DNA from: Aphrocallistes beatrix
Taxonomy: Eukaryota > Porifera > Hexactinellida > Sceptrulophora > Aphrocallistidae
Direction: 5' to 3'
NCBI GenBank assembly: GCA_963281255.1
Contig: OY725496.1
Location: 1,302,001-1,366,000, forward strand
Length of the DNA: 64,000 bases
Shown here: positions 53,610 to 64,000 of the stretch, piece by piece
Layout of the letters: each line of letters opens with the position of its first letter
How positions within the stretch are numbered: the stretch's first letter is position 1
Made by a program: the position numbers and the translations under genes
The notes under the pieces: generated by a model
What the model saw: only the letters and a program-made list of their open reading frames with translations
Databases searched by the model: none
What the model was told of the DNA's origin: nothing

Positions 53610-54240
53610 CTGTAATAAGTCCGAATTGATTAAGTCCGACTGGAATAAGTCCGACCAAATTCCATAGCTGGATTAAGTCCGACTGGAATAAGTCCTAATT
53701 TCCCTTAATGGAATATGTCGGAGTGGAATAAGTCAGACCAAATTCCACTTCATCGAGTTCAGAAGGCCTCGGGTCAAGTTAAGAGAGCCGGGCTATTCGC
53801 AGACAGCCCAGTGCTCAACCTATTAAGGTAAAGCGGACTAAAGCCGAATTCTCAAAACTGGATTAAGGCCGAATGATCTATTTGGATGCAGAGGAAGAAT
53901 GGTGTTTATTTTGTGAATTAAAAGAATGGGGGTCTATTGGAGGCTGTTTTGGTTTGTTAGGAACCAGGGGAGATTATATGGGTTTTTGGTGCAGAATGCT
54001 TTCAAAATTCGCCTGTTAAGGCGATTTTTAAGTAAAATGTATATCTAACTTGTTAGCCACTTCTTTATTCCAGTATTATGTACATATTATTCGGCTCTTT
54101 CCAGTTTCGAGAATTCGGACTTATTCCAGTCGGACTTAATCCAGCTATGGAATTTGGTCGGACTTTTTCCATTCGGACCTATTCCTGTGAGGGAAAAACA
54201 GTAGTTGTACTTATTCCAGTCGGACCAATTCAGTCAACTA
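53610..54240. mobile_element. Foldback element with iterated GGAATAAGTCCGACT motifs
   Basis: The left arm repeats AAGTCCGACTGGAATAAG-like units (53,610-53,760); the right arm repeats the complement, TTATTCCAGTCGGAC (54,070-54,240). The spacer is related to 34,560-34,720. Confidence 0.7.
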
Positions 54241-55199
54241 ACCTACACCACAAAGAGATCCTATATTCGAAATTTGGTAAAAAATCATACTGACGGACGT
54301 ACTACACTGTTCATGCAATAAAGGCATTTCCCTACAGGAACTGCAAAATTGGATTTCGAATGCCTGAACCGAGTGACGGATCCCATGAGGCATTTTATTC
54401 AGGTAAAAGTTCAGAATTTTAACATGGATTAGATTGCTATCAATCTTGTGTTATCCTACGTATTTACGCTCTATAACGAGTCATGAATGGAATGCTTATT
54501 TATTACATAACCACAAAAGTTATATTTGAAAACATTTTAAAATATCGTAATAGTATTTCTTGATTGGCAGAATCTGGTCCATGGAAATTTCGTCCCCTGC
54601 ATTTTCGTCCCTCGGAATTTTCGGCTCTTACCTATTTCTCAACAAAACCCCCAATTTTCACCCTTATTTTCAACATACTCCAATCCAAAAGCCTCAACTT
54701 CCGCCCTTTCTATATTGCTGCCCGATTATTTTAATCTCTAATGAGATGAAATGTCATATAACTAGATTTCTGTGGACGAGATATTCGCATACGGTATTTC
54801 TTTGGCAGACAGTAAGTCAACTTTGCCCAGGGTGTCTTTTGGCTATTGATCGATCGTTCATGATTATATTGATGGTTATTTATAGAACGAAAATTCTGGA
54901 GAATATATGCAAAAGGAGTGAAGAAATACCATAGCAAGCATTGAATAGGAGGTACATGAAGTTATACGCCGATTAAAATAGAATATACGTGCTTAAGAAT
55001 AATTTTTAAATATGTAATAAAACATTCGGATAAAATTGGCGAATTTCGGAATAATGGTATTCTATTTGAAATATTTCAGTTAGTTATGTGCATTTGTGAA
55101 CTTGACTTTTAACGGGACATGTAAGCGGATGCTTGAAATTGTTAAAAAAGTTTAAGAGTACATTCTAGAATCTAGATCAGGGCTTCCCAAATGGCGGCT
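54241..55199. other. Unassigned stretch
   Basis: No supported gene. Near 54,590 ATTTTCGTCC is iterated (CATTTTCGTCCCTCGG). The frame at 54,560-54,934 has no recognisable domain. CAGGGCTTCCCAAATG near 55,178 could be a hAT MITE end. Confidence 0.35.
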
Positions 55200-55271
55200 A
55201 ATCATGGAATTATGACGTCATTGTCACCTTTTTATAGTTAGAAATTTCAGTTTTTCGACAATAACTCAGCC

Positions 55272-56341
55272 CATAGCCTACTATATATAAGGCCTAAGAG
55301 TAACTTAACCAGGGATGCGGTAGAAGATGGATGAAGAAATACATGAGCTGCCTTAAATCATTAACAAAGCACAATAGAGCTTAGGAGTGTATTACCAGCA
55401 TATATAAATATGGTGTCAAAGTACCCATATCCGTTGACAAAATTTAGATTAACCATCAAATGATTGTGCAACAGGTTATATTTGGGTCAAATTTTGTGAT
55501 ATTCAGAGGCCGTTTAAGGGCACTTCTAAGTGTTTTTATTATAAGGTTTTTCGCATAGACTGAGAAGTGAATGTGTTAATACTAAAAATTATTGTGTTAA
55601 TACTATGAATTATTTAATGGAATGTTTTTACATTCCAGTTTTGCTATGGAAACGTGTTTTGGTCATTTGGGGCTAAATCTTGAAAACAGCGATAGCTAGA
55701 CATTCAAATATAATCCCATTTGATAGCAAATAGGCTACTTCCTATTTAGCTATAATACAATTTCTGTGTCTAAATTCAATGGTTTACGAGTTATTCGACA
55801 AATTACCAAATGTGACCAATATGATAAATTGTCTAATAACTCGTAAATTATTGAATCAAGACATAGAAATTGTATTATAGCTTAATAGGAAGTAGCCTAT
55901 TTGCTATCAAATGGGATTAAATTTGAATGTCTAGCTATCGCTGTTTTCAAGATATAGCCCCAACTGACCAAAACACGTTTCCATAGCAACATTGGAATGT
56001 AAGAACATTCCATTAAAAAATTCCAAATTTTTCGTATTAACACATTCACTTCTCAGTTCCATGCGAAAAAACACTTAGAAGTGCCCTTAAACGACCTCTG
56101 AAAATCACTGAATTTGACCCAAATATAACCTGTTGCGCAATCATTTGATGACTAATCTAAATTTTAACAACGGATATAGGTGCTTTGACACCATATTTTT
56201 ATATGCTGGTAATACATTCCTAAGCTCTATTGTGCTTTGTTAATGATTTAAGGCAGCTCATGTATTTCTTCAACCATCTTCTACTGCATCCATAGTGCCA
56301 AATTCGCAAGTTACTCTGAGGCCTTATTATAGTAGGCTATG
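55272..56341. mobile_element. FB-A palindrome, copy 2 (7-bp TSD)
   Basis: CATAGCCTACTATATATAAG to TAGTAGGCTATG, flanked by CTCAGCC on both sides (55,265-55,271 and 56,342-56,348). Uninterrupted HLE-1 copies read ACTCAGCCATTTTA here. Confidence 0.9.
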
Positions 56342-56395
56342 CTCAGCCATTTTATGTGTTAGAAGGCTGAAATTTTAGCAGAACATGTATATTAA

Positions 56396-56511
56396 CCCTA
56401 ATTGGACTTGGAATGTTGAAGTGAAAGTGAAAGTTAATTGAAAGTGAACTGAAAGTGAAAATGAAAGTGGGAATTTTCTATTTATACCTTTGACCCCAAG
56501 TCCAAGTAGGG
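56396..56511. mobile_element. TTAA MITE T2, copy 2
   Basis: CCCTAATTGGACTTGG and CCAAGTCCAAGTAGGG ends, TTAA on both sides. The interior repeats GTGAAAGT. Confidence 0.9.
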
Positions 56512-56825
56512 TTAATATACCTCACATATGATGCAACTATCGTCAAAAAATGATGACTCGTCACTCTGTTATGACGTCATCATTACGCATCAAAAATTGA
56601 CAAATTTTGAGAATTTTCGTGCAATATCGATTATAGCAGTAAGATTGACTTATTTAGAGATGTTATCTTCCTTATAATTAATTAATGTGACCTCAGGCGC
56701 CCGCAGTGCGCTTCCGGTGGACACAAAGTGTCTGCCAGTCGCCCAGTGCAAGCAAACGAAGCGCTTGTTTACTAGAAATCTCTTCAAGGAAATAACTAGA
56801 TACTAACACTATTTATTTGTTTATG

Positions 56826-57890
56826 CATAGCCTACTCTAATAATGCCTCACAGTAAAATAACCAAGGATGCGGTAATAGCCGAATGGATTAATACACGAT
56901 TAGCCTAAAGTCGTCAACCATGTAGGATAGGCATTAAGAATGTATTACCAGCATATATAAACATGGCATCAAATAACATATATCCGTTGTCAAAATTTCG
57001 ATTCGTCATCATATCATTGCGCAACAGGTCCTTTTAAGCACGATTTTGGCTATTTTCTAAGCTGTTTTAACCCTAATTCTAAATGATATTAAGGTGTGAT
57101 TTTTGTGTAGAACCAAGATTAGTACGAGTTGATTTGAAAAATTTGGAATTTTTCAATGGAATGTTGCTACATTCCTGCGTTGCTATGGTAATGCATTTTG
57201 GTCAGTTTGGGCCATATCCTGCAAACTGTAAGAACTAGGTCTTCAAATTTAATTCTATTTGATAGGCAATTGGCTACTTCCCATTAGTTAATAATACAAT
57301 TTAAACTTCTAAATTCACAGACTATAGAGTTATGAGACAATTTAGTGTTTTGGTCACATTCTTAAAACAACCCATAACTCAAAACTCGTTGAATTTAGAA
57401 GTTCAAGTTGTATTAACACCTAATAGGAAGTAGGCCATTGCCTATCAAACACGATCAAATTTGAAGATCTAGCTACTACAGTTTGCACGAAATGGCCCAA
57501 ACTGACCAAAATGCTTTACCATAGCAACGCAGGAATGTAGCAACATTCCATTGAAAAATTCCAAATTTTTCAAATCAACTCGTACTAATCTTGGTTCTAC
57601 ACAAAAATCACTCCTTAATACCATTTAGAAATAGGGTTAAAACAGCATTGAAAATCGCTAAAATTGTCCTTAGAATGACCTGTTGCGCAATGATATGATG
57701 ACGAATCGAAATTTTCCAACGGATATATGTACTTTGATATCATGTTTATATATGCTGGTAATACATTCTTAATGCCTGTTCTGCATGGTTAACGATTTCA
57801 GGCTAATCGTGTATTAATCCATTCGGCTATTACTTCATCCCTAGTCCATGATTTTCAGTCTACTGTGAGGCATTATTAGAGTAGGCTATG
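56826..57890. mobile_element. FB-A palindrome, copy 3, diverged (7-bp TSD)
   Basis: CATAGCCTACTCTAATAATG to CATTATTAGAGTAGGCTATG, flanked by GTTTATG on both sides (56,819-56,825 and 57,891-57,897). The arms match each other better than they match the other FB-A copies. Confidence 0.9.
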
Positions 57891-57894
57891 GTTT

Positions 57895-58722
57895 ATGCTA
57901 TTTCCTACCATTTCCAAAACAATTTTAATTCTATTAGGCATACTTGCCATTCTAATTTGAGGTTTTCATTTGACTAGTCTCGATTTGTCATCTTGCTCTT
58001 CTCATTAACCCTCTCTTTCAATAAATCCCAAAGATTTTCAGTAGGTTTTAGGTTCAGTGAATTCCTTTACCTGTCAGCTTTCTGCCAAAACTCATTTAGA
58101 TTATTCCAACACCACTCCTGAGTCAATTTTGCTGTGTGAGCAGGAGCACCATCTTGCTTAACCCTTGGAAGCATTTGAGATTTTTCTATTTATTGTAGTA
58201 ACCCCAAACTTGTATGGCTTCCCCATTGAAAATGGCTTAAACCCGAAATGGCGCAACACATTCCTGTAGCAAGCGTGAGTTAATTAAAGATGAAATCGGG
58301 CATGTTTTCCAGCATTAGTCGCTCTGAAATGGGTCCTGTATTCGCTGTATGGTTGATGGCATCGCTTCAAATCTTCGGCTAATATTTCATTCTATATTTC
58401 AAAAGTCGGCTAATATTTCATTCCTGTAATATAGTGGATTTACTATATGTCCCTATGGAATGATGTTGAGCACAGATAGTGCTTGATGCGATATAAGTCC
58501 CAGAAGTGAAATTTTTGTGAAATTTCACTGACAAAATTCCGCAGCCTCTTTAGTCTTTTTTCCTAAACTCGATTATTGTGCCGATTGAGCGTTGCATACA
58601 GCCTTCCCCTTCAAATCTTGATGTTTTAAGAATAAGCCAACTAAAATAATAAAGGTTTACTATTATATGTTCAAACAATGGATAATTTGAAAGGTATCAA
58701 CACTTTTGTTACACCCTGTAGA
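57895..58722 (-). pseudogene. Tc1/mariner-type transposase relic
   Basis: On the minus strand, about 58,165 down to 57,905: QDGAPAHTAKLTQEW, WNNLNEFWQKADR, then LNLKPTENLWDLLKERVNEK. The DGAPAHTA and P(T/I)ENLWDLLK blocks are the second catalytic Asp region and the following conserved block of Tc1/mariner DDE transposases. TTTTGTTACACCCTGTA at 58,706-58,722 fits a mariner terminus (CAGGGTGTAACAAAAG). Several stops; dead. Confidence 0.75.
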
Positions 58723-58785
58723 TCGATATTTTAGCATCTAAGATTTGAAAACTTTCTGTGGGGAAAGCCCCCTAAATTAAATCCG

Positions 58786-59242
58786 TAACGAATTTATTGA
58801 AGAAACTGTTTTTTGGCTATGGCTCCAGCAATTTTCTGAGCTCAGACGAAAATGTCGACTCATCATGGAATTATGACGTCATTGTCACATTTTTAAAAGT
58901 TAAGCAATACAGTTATTCGAGCATAACTCAGCCATTATAGGAGATAGAAGGCTGAAATTTTAATAGAATCTGTATACTAACATACCTCACAAATGATGCA
59001 ACTATCACCAAAAAATGATGACTCATCACTCTGTTATGACGTCATCATTACTCATCGAAATTTTTAAAAATTGATAAATTTGGTGATTTTTCGTGCGATA
59101 TCGATTATAACAGTAGGACAGACGTATTTAGAGATGTTATTTCCCTTATAATTAATCATTGTGACCCCAGGCGCCCGCAGGGCGCCTCCGGCGGACACAA
59201 AATGTCCGCCAGCCACGCAGCGCAAGCAAGCGAAGCCGCTTG
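58786..59242 (+). mobile_element. HLE-1, copy 10 (short 5' end)
   Basis: Starts near CCGTAACGAATTTATTG and runs to GAAGCCGCTTG. It lacks the extreme 5' terminus and TA repeat. All three bZIP-type palindromes are exact: TGACGTCA 58,874-58,881, TGACTCA 59,019-59,025, TGACGTCA 59,037-59,044. Confidence 0.8.
59019..59044. promoter_or_regulatory. AP-1-like plus CRE palindrome pair (in HLE-1 copy 10)
   Basis: TGATGACTCATCA (AP-1-type) and ATGACGTCAT (CRE-type) with starts of the core sites 18 bases apart. The same order and spacing is seen at 14,276-14,301. Known targets of bZIP factors; function here is untested. Confidence 0.5.
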
Positions 59243-60043
59243 TACTTTGTTAAGGAACCAGAGGATTGTATTTTCATTCTAAATCAAAAATTCATAATTT
59301 TGGAGCATTGACAGGTTGTGGCGCTTCTAACTTTGCAAATAAAGGCATATTGCACTCTACATTTGTAGTAATTGGGAAGCATTGATCTAGATCACAAATG
59401 ACATATATACTTGACAATAAAATTCAATATTTGTAGTACACATATTTTGATTCTCATAATTAATTTGAATTAGAGCGTTTATGAATCGTGGTATGAAGAG
59501 GAGAAGGGCTATGTATATAATGGCCTCCATGTGAAAAGAAAATATGTATATGCATAATGAATGATCGTGCTGCTAATCAAGCAGGTCTAAGACGCTTCAA
59601 ATATTTCAAATCCGGCAGAGAGATTCCATAAGAGTACTGCAATTTTTCTGTCTGTTATATCCGAGGGGATTTTAATAACATATGTTCAGAAATCTTCAAA
59701 TAAGTTAGAAATTATTGTTAACAAGAGATTAATAAAATTGATTGTTCATTTTGAATATGTAGTCAACATAAATGTCAACTTGAGCCATAATGAAAGTGGG
59801 ACGGGAGTAGAATTTCGCGAGAAATGGCGGGACGCAATTAAAAAATGTTATACATAGAGGGATTATGAGGAATTTCATTATCTTCCAAAACAAAAAAATT
59901 CCCAAAATGACATAGATAGCATTAAATAAATACATACGTCACGAGATTTTTCGGTAGATAACCTATAGAAACTGAAATTTTAGAAAATTCCTTAATAGAA
60001 ATAGCTATTTTAATTTTAACCGTTTACGGCATTGTGAACCGCA
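59243..60043. other. Unassigned stretch with a MITE fragment
   Basis: No gene. About 59,770-59,850 resembles part of the CATGTATGCC MITE (GTCAACTTGAGCCATAATG, AAGTGGGACG). Confidence 0.4.
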
Positions 60044-60390
60044 TACCGTAAACTGGGCGACTTTGGCCCCTGACTTTGTCCCACAATAGCAATTTTAATA
60101 AAATATACTCAAACTTATGAATCAATGTGATCACACTACTAATATGTTGAATGAAAGAAATTCTCAATATATCCAAAGGTATTTAACCCTACTTGGACTT
60201 GGGGTACAAGGTATGAATAGAAAATTCCCACTTTCATTTTCACTTTCAATTCACTTTCACTTCAACATTCCTAGTCCAAGTAGGGTTAATTAATTAAACA
60301 GCAGTATTTCTAAGTTGGAGTATATTTTATTAAAATTGCTATTGTGGGACAAAGTCACCACTTGGGCCAAAGTCGCCTCAGTTTACGGTA
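60044..60390. mobile_element. MITE with TACCGTAAACTG ends
   Basis: TACCGTAAACTGGGCGACTT and AAGTCGCCTCAGTTTACGGTA-like right end, with GGGACAAAGTC/GACTTTGTCCC further inside. A T2 MITE is inserted between the arms. Confidence 0.8.
60187..60285. mobile_element. TTAA MITE T2, copy 3
   Basis: CCCTACTTGGACTTGGGG and CTAGTCCAAGTAGGG ends, TTAA on both sides; iterated CACTTTCA inside. Confidence 0.9.
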
Positions 60391-60825
60391 CTCGGGTATC
60401 CGCTCTTGCTCTACCTTGCCATTTGTGCATCGCTAGCACGTGCAATTCTATACCATATTATTCTAACAATTTGCGTCGAATAGAGCTTACAAAAAAAAAA
60501 ACTCAAATAAAGCCTTGTGCAACTTGAATTGTTCTTGTATCCAATCGTTTTTAGAATAGAATTCAATTACGACTAAGCAAAGCCTGTGTGAGAAGCACCA
60601 GGTTACGATTTTTTAAAGGGTCTTAAACGAGCACCTAACTCCGAGCGTGCGCCTAGCATAGTCGTCCAATCAAAGGATCTCCTTTTAAAAGGATACTGGC
60701 AATTTCGAGTCTAATTCGAGATGGTCCATTATTGCTGGGACAGCTGTCTCTAGGTCTCTAGTTGCTCTGCCTGAAACGACACGAATTATCCCAAGAGTTC
60801 AATTGTTCGATTCAATTGAGTTTTT
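60391..60825. other. Unassigned stretch
   Basis: No supported gene or repeat pair. Confidence 0.4.
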
Positions 60826-61262
60826 GCATGTTGGAGTCTTTTGGCTATAATTCCACTAGATTCAGAACTCAGACGAAAATGTCGACTCTCCATGGAATAA
60901 TGTCGATTGTCACATATTTTATAAATAGAAATTACAGTTGTTCGACCATAACTCAACTATTTTAGATGAAAAAGGCTGAAGTTTTAATATAATATGTGTA
61001 TATTAATATAGCTCAATTATGATACAGCTATCATCAAAAATGATATCTCATCACTCTGTTATGACGTCCTTATTACAAATCAAAAATTGAAAATTTGACA
61101 AATTTTGTGATTTATCGAGTGTCATCGATTATAGCAGTAAGACAGACGTATTATGAGATGTGATCTACCTAATAATTAATCAATGTGAATCTAGTCGCAT
61201 ATAGGACGCGTCTGGCGGACACAAAGTGTCTGCTAGCCACGCAGCGTAAGCAAGCTAAGCGA
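60826..61262 (+). mobile_element. HLE-1, copy 11, 5' truncated and decayed
   Basis: Begins inside the element (ATGTTGGAGTCTTTTGGC) and ends in a damaged tail (GCAAGCTAAGCG) at an M1 insertion. The CRE sites are mutated (ATGTCGATTG, TGACGTCC), the most decayed of the long copies. Confidence 0.7.
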
Positions 61263-61272
61263 TATATATATA

Positions 61273-61460
61273 CAGTCGACTCCGCTTAATAGGGCCACAT
61301 CGGTCAGAGGACATTTTGCCCCGATTAAGCGGAAGACCCTATTAACCGAAAATATTTTGTATTAGCTTCTATGTGTGAGAGCTATTCCGGTCCTGCCAAA
61401 AGTGGCCCGATTAAGCGGCTGACCCCATTAAACAGTGGCCCTATTAAGCGGAGTCGACTG
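61273..61460. mobile_element. MITE M1, copy 4
   Basis: CAGTCGACTCCGCTTAATAG to its complement, TA-flanked. Inverted in body orientation relative to the other copies. Confidence 0.9.
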
Positions 61461-61474
61461 TATATGTATATATA

Positions 61475-62900
61475 CAGTACCCGGACAAAAGTATTCGACC
61501 ACCACAGAAACCTCCATACAAATAGTATTAAAGTGGGTCTATTCATAAAGGAATATGTACTCAAACTGTAAGGAATACTCTATTCTTTATTTCAAATTCG
61601 TAAACTACAGATTCTAATTACTCATAATTGATAGCCTTAGCTTAATTGCTTACTCCCAAGTTGATAAATATCAACATTTGATACTTGATGCTAGTTATTT
61701 TTACAGGAATTTAAAATAAATCATTGATTTAAAATGTATAAATCGATGATTTTGATTTCGATTTTGATTTTTCGTAATCCTAAATCACCCTCAACACATT
61801 TGATTTTGATTTTAAGTGCTAAAATCAAAATTGTTTTGATTTTGATTTTAATTTACTAAATAAAAATATGATCGTTTTGATTTAGTTTTAGATTTAGATT
61901 TAGATTTAGATTCTTGAATTTATTATTCTTGAAATTTATTATGAAGTTTTGCTTGGAGTGCTTCCAGTGGGCCCCTCAATTTCTAACAGACTACCGGACA
62001 ACCCGCATAAAATATTAAGAAATGATTATTTTTAATTTTTCAATATCCTCTGCGAATTCTTAATTTGAATATTATTATTGTCGCCGCGCTGGGCACTGCA
62101 GCATATACGTGCGTCGTTTTTCAAAATCAATTGTAAATCATTTGTAGACTTTTCAAATCAATTGTAAATCATTTGTGGACTTTTTAAATCAATTGTAAAT
62201 CATTTGTGGATTTTTCAAATCAATTGTAAATCAATTGTAAATCATTTGCGGACTTTTTAAATCAATTTGAATCATTTGTGGACTTTTCAAATCAATTCGA
62301 AATCATTTGTGGATTTTTCAAATCAATTCGAAATCGTTTGTGGACTTTTAAAAACCTTATGATCTAAATTTACCAGTGCGGCGACAGACTTAATACTTTT
62401 AGTTTAAATATAAAATCAAAATCACTTAATGATTTTGATTTATAAATCAAAATCGTTAATTGATTAGATTTAGATTGAATTATTTAAAAAATCAAAACTC
62501 ATTCTGATTTTGATCTATAAATCAAAATCATATATTTTGATTTTTGAATTATGTTAAATACAATATAAATAATTTAATGATTTTGATTTATAAATCAAAA
62601 TCAGAAACATTTTAATCACTGCGGCCCCGCCCGACTCATGCTGCTTGTCCAAGTCACAGCCATTATATATGATGGCGTTTAGTGACACAAAGTGGCATAG
62701 GTTGATATTTTCTACATAAGAATAAGTGATTGAGTTGAAACTCTCAATTATGAGTAATTAGAATGTGTATATTACGAATTTGAACTAAAAAATAGAGTAT
62801 TTTCTATTGTTTAAGGACATGCTCCTATTTTAATAGATCTAATTTAATACTATTTGTATGAAAGTTTTCGTGGTAGTCGAATACTTTAGTCCGGGTAGTG
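61475..62900. mobile_element. Mariner-like element M4 (CAGTACCCGGACAAAAG) without transposase
   Basis: CAGTACCCGGACAAAAGTATT and AATACTTTAGTCCGGGTAGTG ends, TA-flanked. Each arm is ~250 bases (AGTAATTAGAAT-type and TATTTGTATGAAAG-type blocks pair). The middle has been replaced by GATTTTGATTT runs and a 30-base minisatellite. Confidence 0.75.
62120..62350 (+). repeat. ~30-bp minisatellite (AAATCAATTGTAAATCATTTG)
   Basis: About seven units built on ATCAATTGTAAATCATTTGT and GGACTTTTCAA, with small length changes. Lies in the core of element M4. Confidence 0.9.
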
Positions 62901-63475
62901 TATATATATGCACACATTTATCGGTTTTGATATTAAAGATATTTCATTACTTCGAATAAATTAGTAAAATTGTGGTTTTATCATGGTACCATATTACCAT
63001 TGTTTGATGTTTTGGATCGTGTGACATTATCTTTAAATTTGCACCTAAGCTTTCGATTTTAAAATTTTTTAAATCATCATGGTTACGCATCATTTATAAT
63101 TTTTTTTTTTATTATTACTCTAAAACTATCTGATATATCAATTCCAGGTTAATTCCAAAGGTGCGCTATGTATGTCTGTATAATATTATGCTACCCTCAT
63201 CGTGATATCGTGATGACATCACAAGCATAGGCGTCGGAAATGGGCCCGCCGGCCCTCCCGGCCCGAAGGCTCTGGGGTCGGCCCAATCGATTCCTGGGCC
63301 GCTACATTCACGGCATAAATAAATATCACACTCACAATTCACTAACATAACTAAAACTCTATAGAAATCGACTATTATCATAATCTACTCGACTGTATTG
63401 CGATAGTGGTATCCCAAGACGGGAAACTCCCTACTGAGCTACCTGCTCGCTTGTTGCGCAGTTAAACTGCATGAT
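62901..63475. other. Unassigned stretch with a MITE fragment
   Basis: No gene. AGCATAGGCGTCGGAAATGG near 63,226, followed by GGGCCC/GGCCC motifs, resembles the CATAGGCG-type MITE end at 3,741. Confidence 0.4.
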
Positions 63476-63901
63476 CAGGGTTGGTAGGTTTTGTCCACTT
63501 GGACAAAACCTAGTGGTTTTAACCAGGTTAAAACCGTCCTGTCCAAAACCTCTTGGGTGGACAAAACTGGACAAAACCTCAAAATTTAATTTAATTCATA
63601 AATTCACAGTTATATCCAAGTTTTGTCCAAGTTTTGTCCAAGTTTTGTCCAGGTTTTGTCCAAGTCTTGTCCAGGTTTTGTCCAAGTGTTGTTCGTATCT
63701 TCCATGATAAATCGAATACAAAATATAGTTATGGTAATAAACAGGAGTTAGCAAGAAAATCCATTCATTGTCCTCGCTCTCTTTCCATCCTAAACTGTTT
63801 CGTACCCACTGCAATGATTTACAGTTTCCATTTGGTTTTGTCCAGTTTTGTCCAGTTTTGTCCTGGTTTTTGTCCACTGCCCTGTCCAAAACCCAACCCT
63901 G
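63476..63901. mobile_element. hAT element with iterated TTTTGTCCA motifs, 8-bp TSD
   Basis: Ends CAGGGTTGG and CCAACCCTG, flanked on both sides by TGCATGAT. TTTTGTCCA(A/G)G is iterated in both arms, including a run of seven ~12-base units at 63,612-63,690. The open frames crossing this run are repeat artefacts. Confidence 0.85.
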
Positions 63902-64000
63902 TGCATGATACACGGTTCTAGGACTTTGGGAATGTATCGGGGAAGCTTGTACCCAGCCAGGTAGGGCCATAACCGACGATGCCGGGTGGCCGGGTGGGTC
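63902..64000. other. Window end
   Basis: Short GC-richer tail with no identifiable feature; cut by the window boundary. Confidence 0.3.

Larger units (their letters stand above)
55200..56767 (+). mobile_element. HLE-1, copy 9, interrupted by FB-A and a TTAA MITE
   Basis: The 5' part is lost (begins near CATGGAATTATGACGTC). FB-A lies at 55,272-56,341 and TTAA MITE T2 at 56,396-56,511; it ends GAAGCGCTTG. Both insertions have exact target duplications when compared with uninterrupted HLE-1 copies. Confidence 0.85.

Noticed and set aside
54560..54934. 124-residue open frame as a gene
   Set aside because: No domain, composition typical of AT-rich chance frames, no splice or promoter context.
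62120..62350. CRISPR-like or centromeric satellite array
   Set aside because: Continuous ~30-base tandem units without spacers, lying inside a mariner-like element; too short for a satellite domain.
63471..63970. Proteins rich in QDKT/LDKTWTKLG-like repeats on either strand
   Set aside because: Translation of the TTTTGTCCA tandem motifs of a hAT element with an exact 8-bp duplication.
1..64000. tRNA, rRNA and other standard RNA genes
   Set aside because: I looked for tRNA-like boxes and clover-leaf arms by eye and saw none convincing; a tRNA scan would be needed to exclude them.

Overview
The window looks like AT-rich genomic DNA from an animal, probably an early-branching invertebrate. A type II Golgi glycosyltransferase of the MGAT5 family, a coiled-coil/NHL-repeat protein with a decayed paralogue, exon-like blocks with splice signals, and P, hAT, Tc1/mariner, Ty3/gypsy and Helitron-like elements all point to a metazoan. 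The NHL gene and pseudogene pair suggests a lineage that expanded that family. A sponge, perhaps a glass sponge, is my weakly held guess; the sequence does not prove it.

Layout. 1-4,180: an uncertain membrane-type ORF, a Helitron-like element (HLE-1), fragments of foldback and P elements and small MITEs. 4,585-7,158: an NHL-repeat pseudogene (minus) head-to-head with an open NHL gene (plus). 7,364-13,600: foldback elements, a gypsy gag relic with primer-binding site, and a P-element relic filled with later insertions. 14,541-15,245: a Myb/SANT-like gene. 16,425-22,141: a hAT element with an exact 8-bp target duplication and one nonsense codon, then a foldback-bounded block holding two broken hAT transposases. 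22,282-25,115: the MGAT5-like gene (minus), the best host gene here; it carries an F5/8-type-C/F-lectin-like domain inserted between its glycosyltransferase and C-terminal Cys-rich parts, and its visible intron is bounded by terminal inverted repeats. 26,118-38,500: nested HLE-1, pogo-like MITEs, a TIR element carrying a decayed gypsy pol, and a 1.08-kb palindrome. 39,590-44,618: a ~5-kb palindrome with four later insertions. 44,640-47,819: a P-element 3' half whose transposase is split by a TTAA-targeting foldback. 50,742-51,291: an orphan exon with both splice sites. 52,183-64,000: more foldbacks, HLE-1 copies, a mariner pseudogene and hAT/TTAA MITEs.

The mobile elements form a readable stratigraphy because many keep exact target duplications (8 bp for hAT, 7 bp for the CATAGCC palindromes, TTAA for several families). 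Two threads tie the region together. The CATAGCC palindromes (long inverted arms, 7-bp duplications) look like Galileo-type members of the P superfamily, and P elements with CATAGCATT termini lie in the same window. The HLE-1 family, about 14 copies, ends in a GC-rich multi-hairpin tail and carries a recurring CRE ... AP-1 ... CRE arrangement of bZIP-type palindromes. Family names rest on visible motifs, termini and target duplications; no database search was possible.
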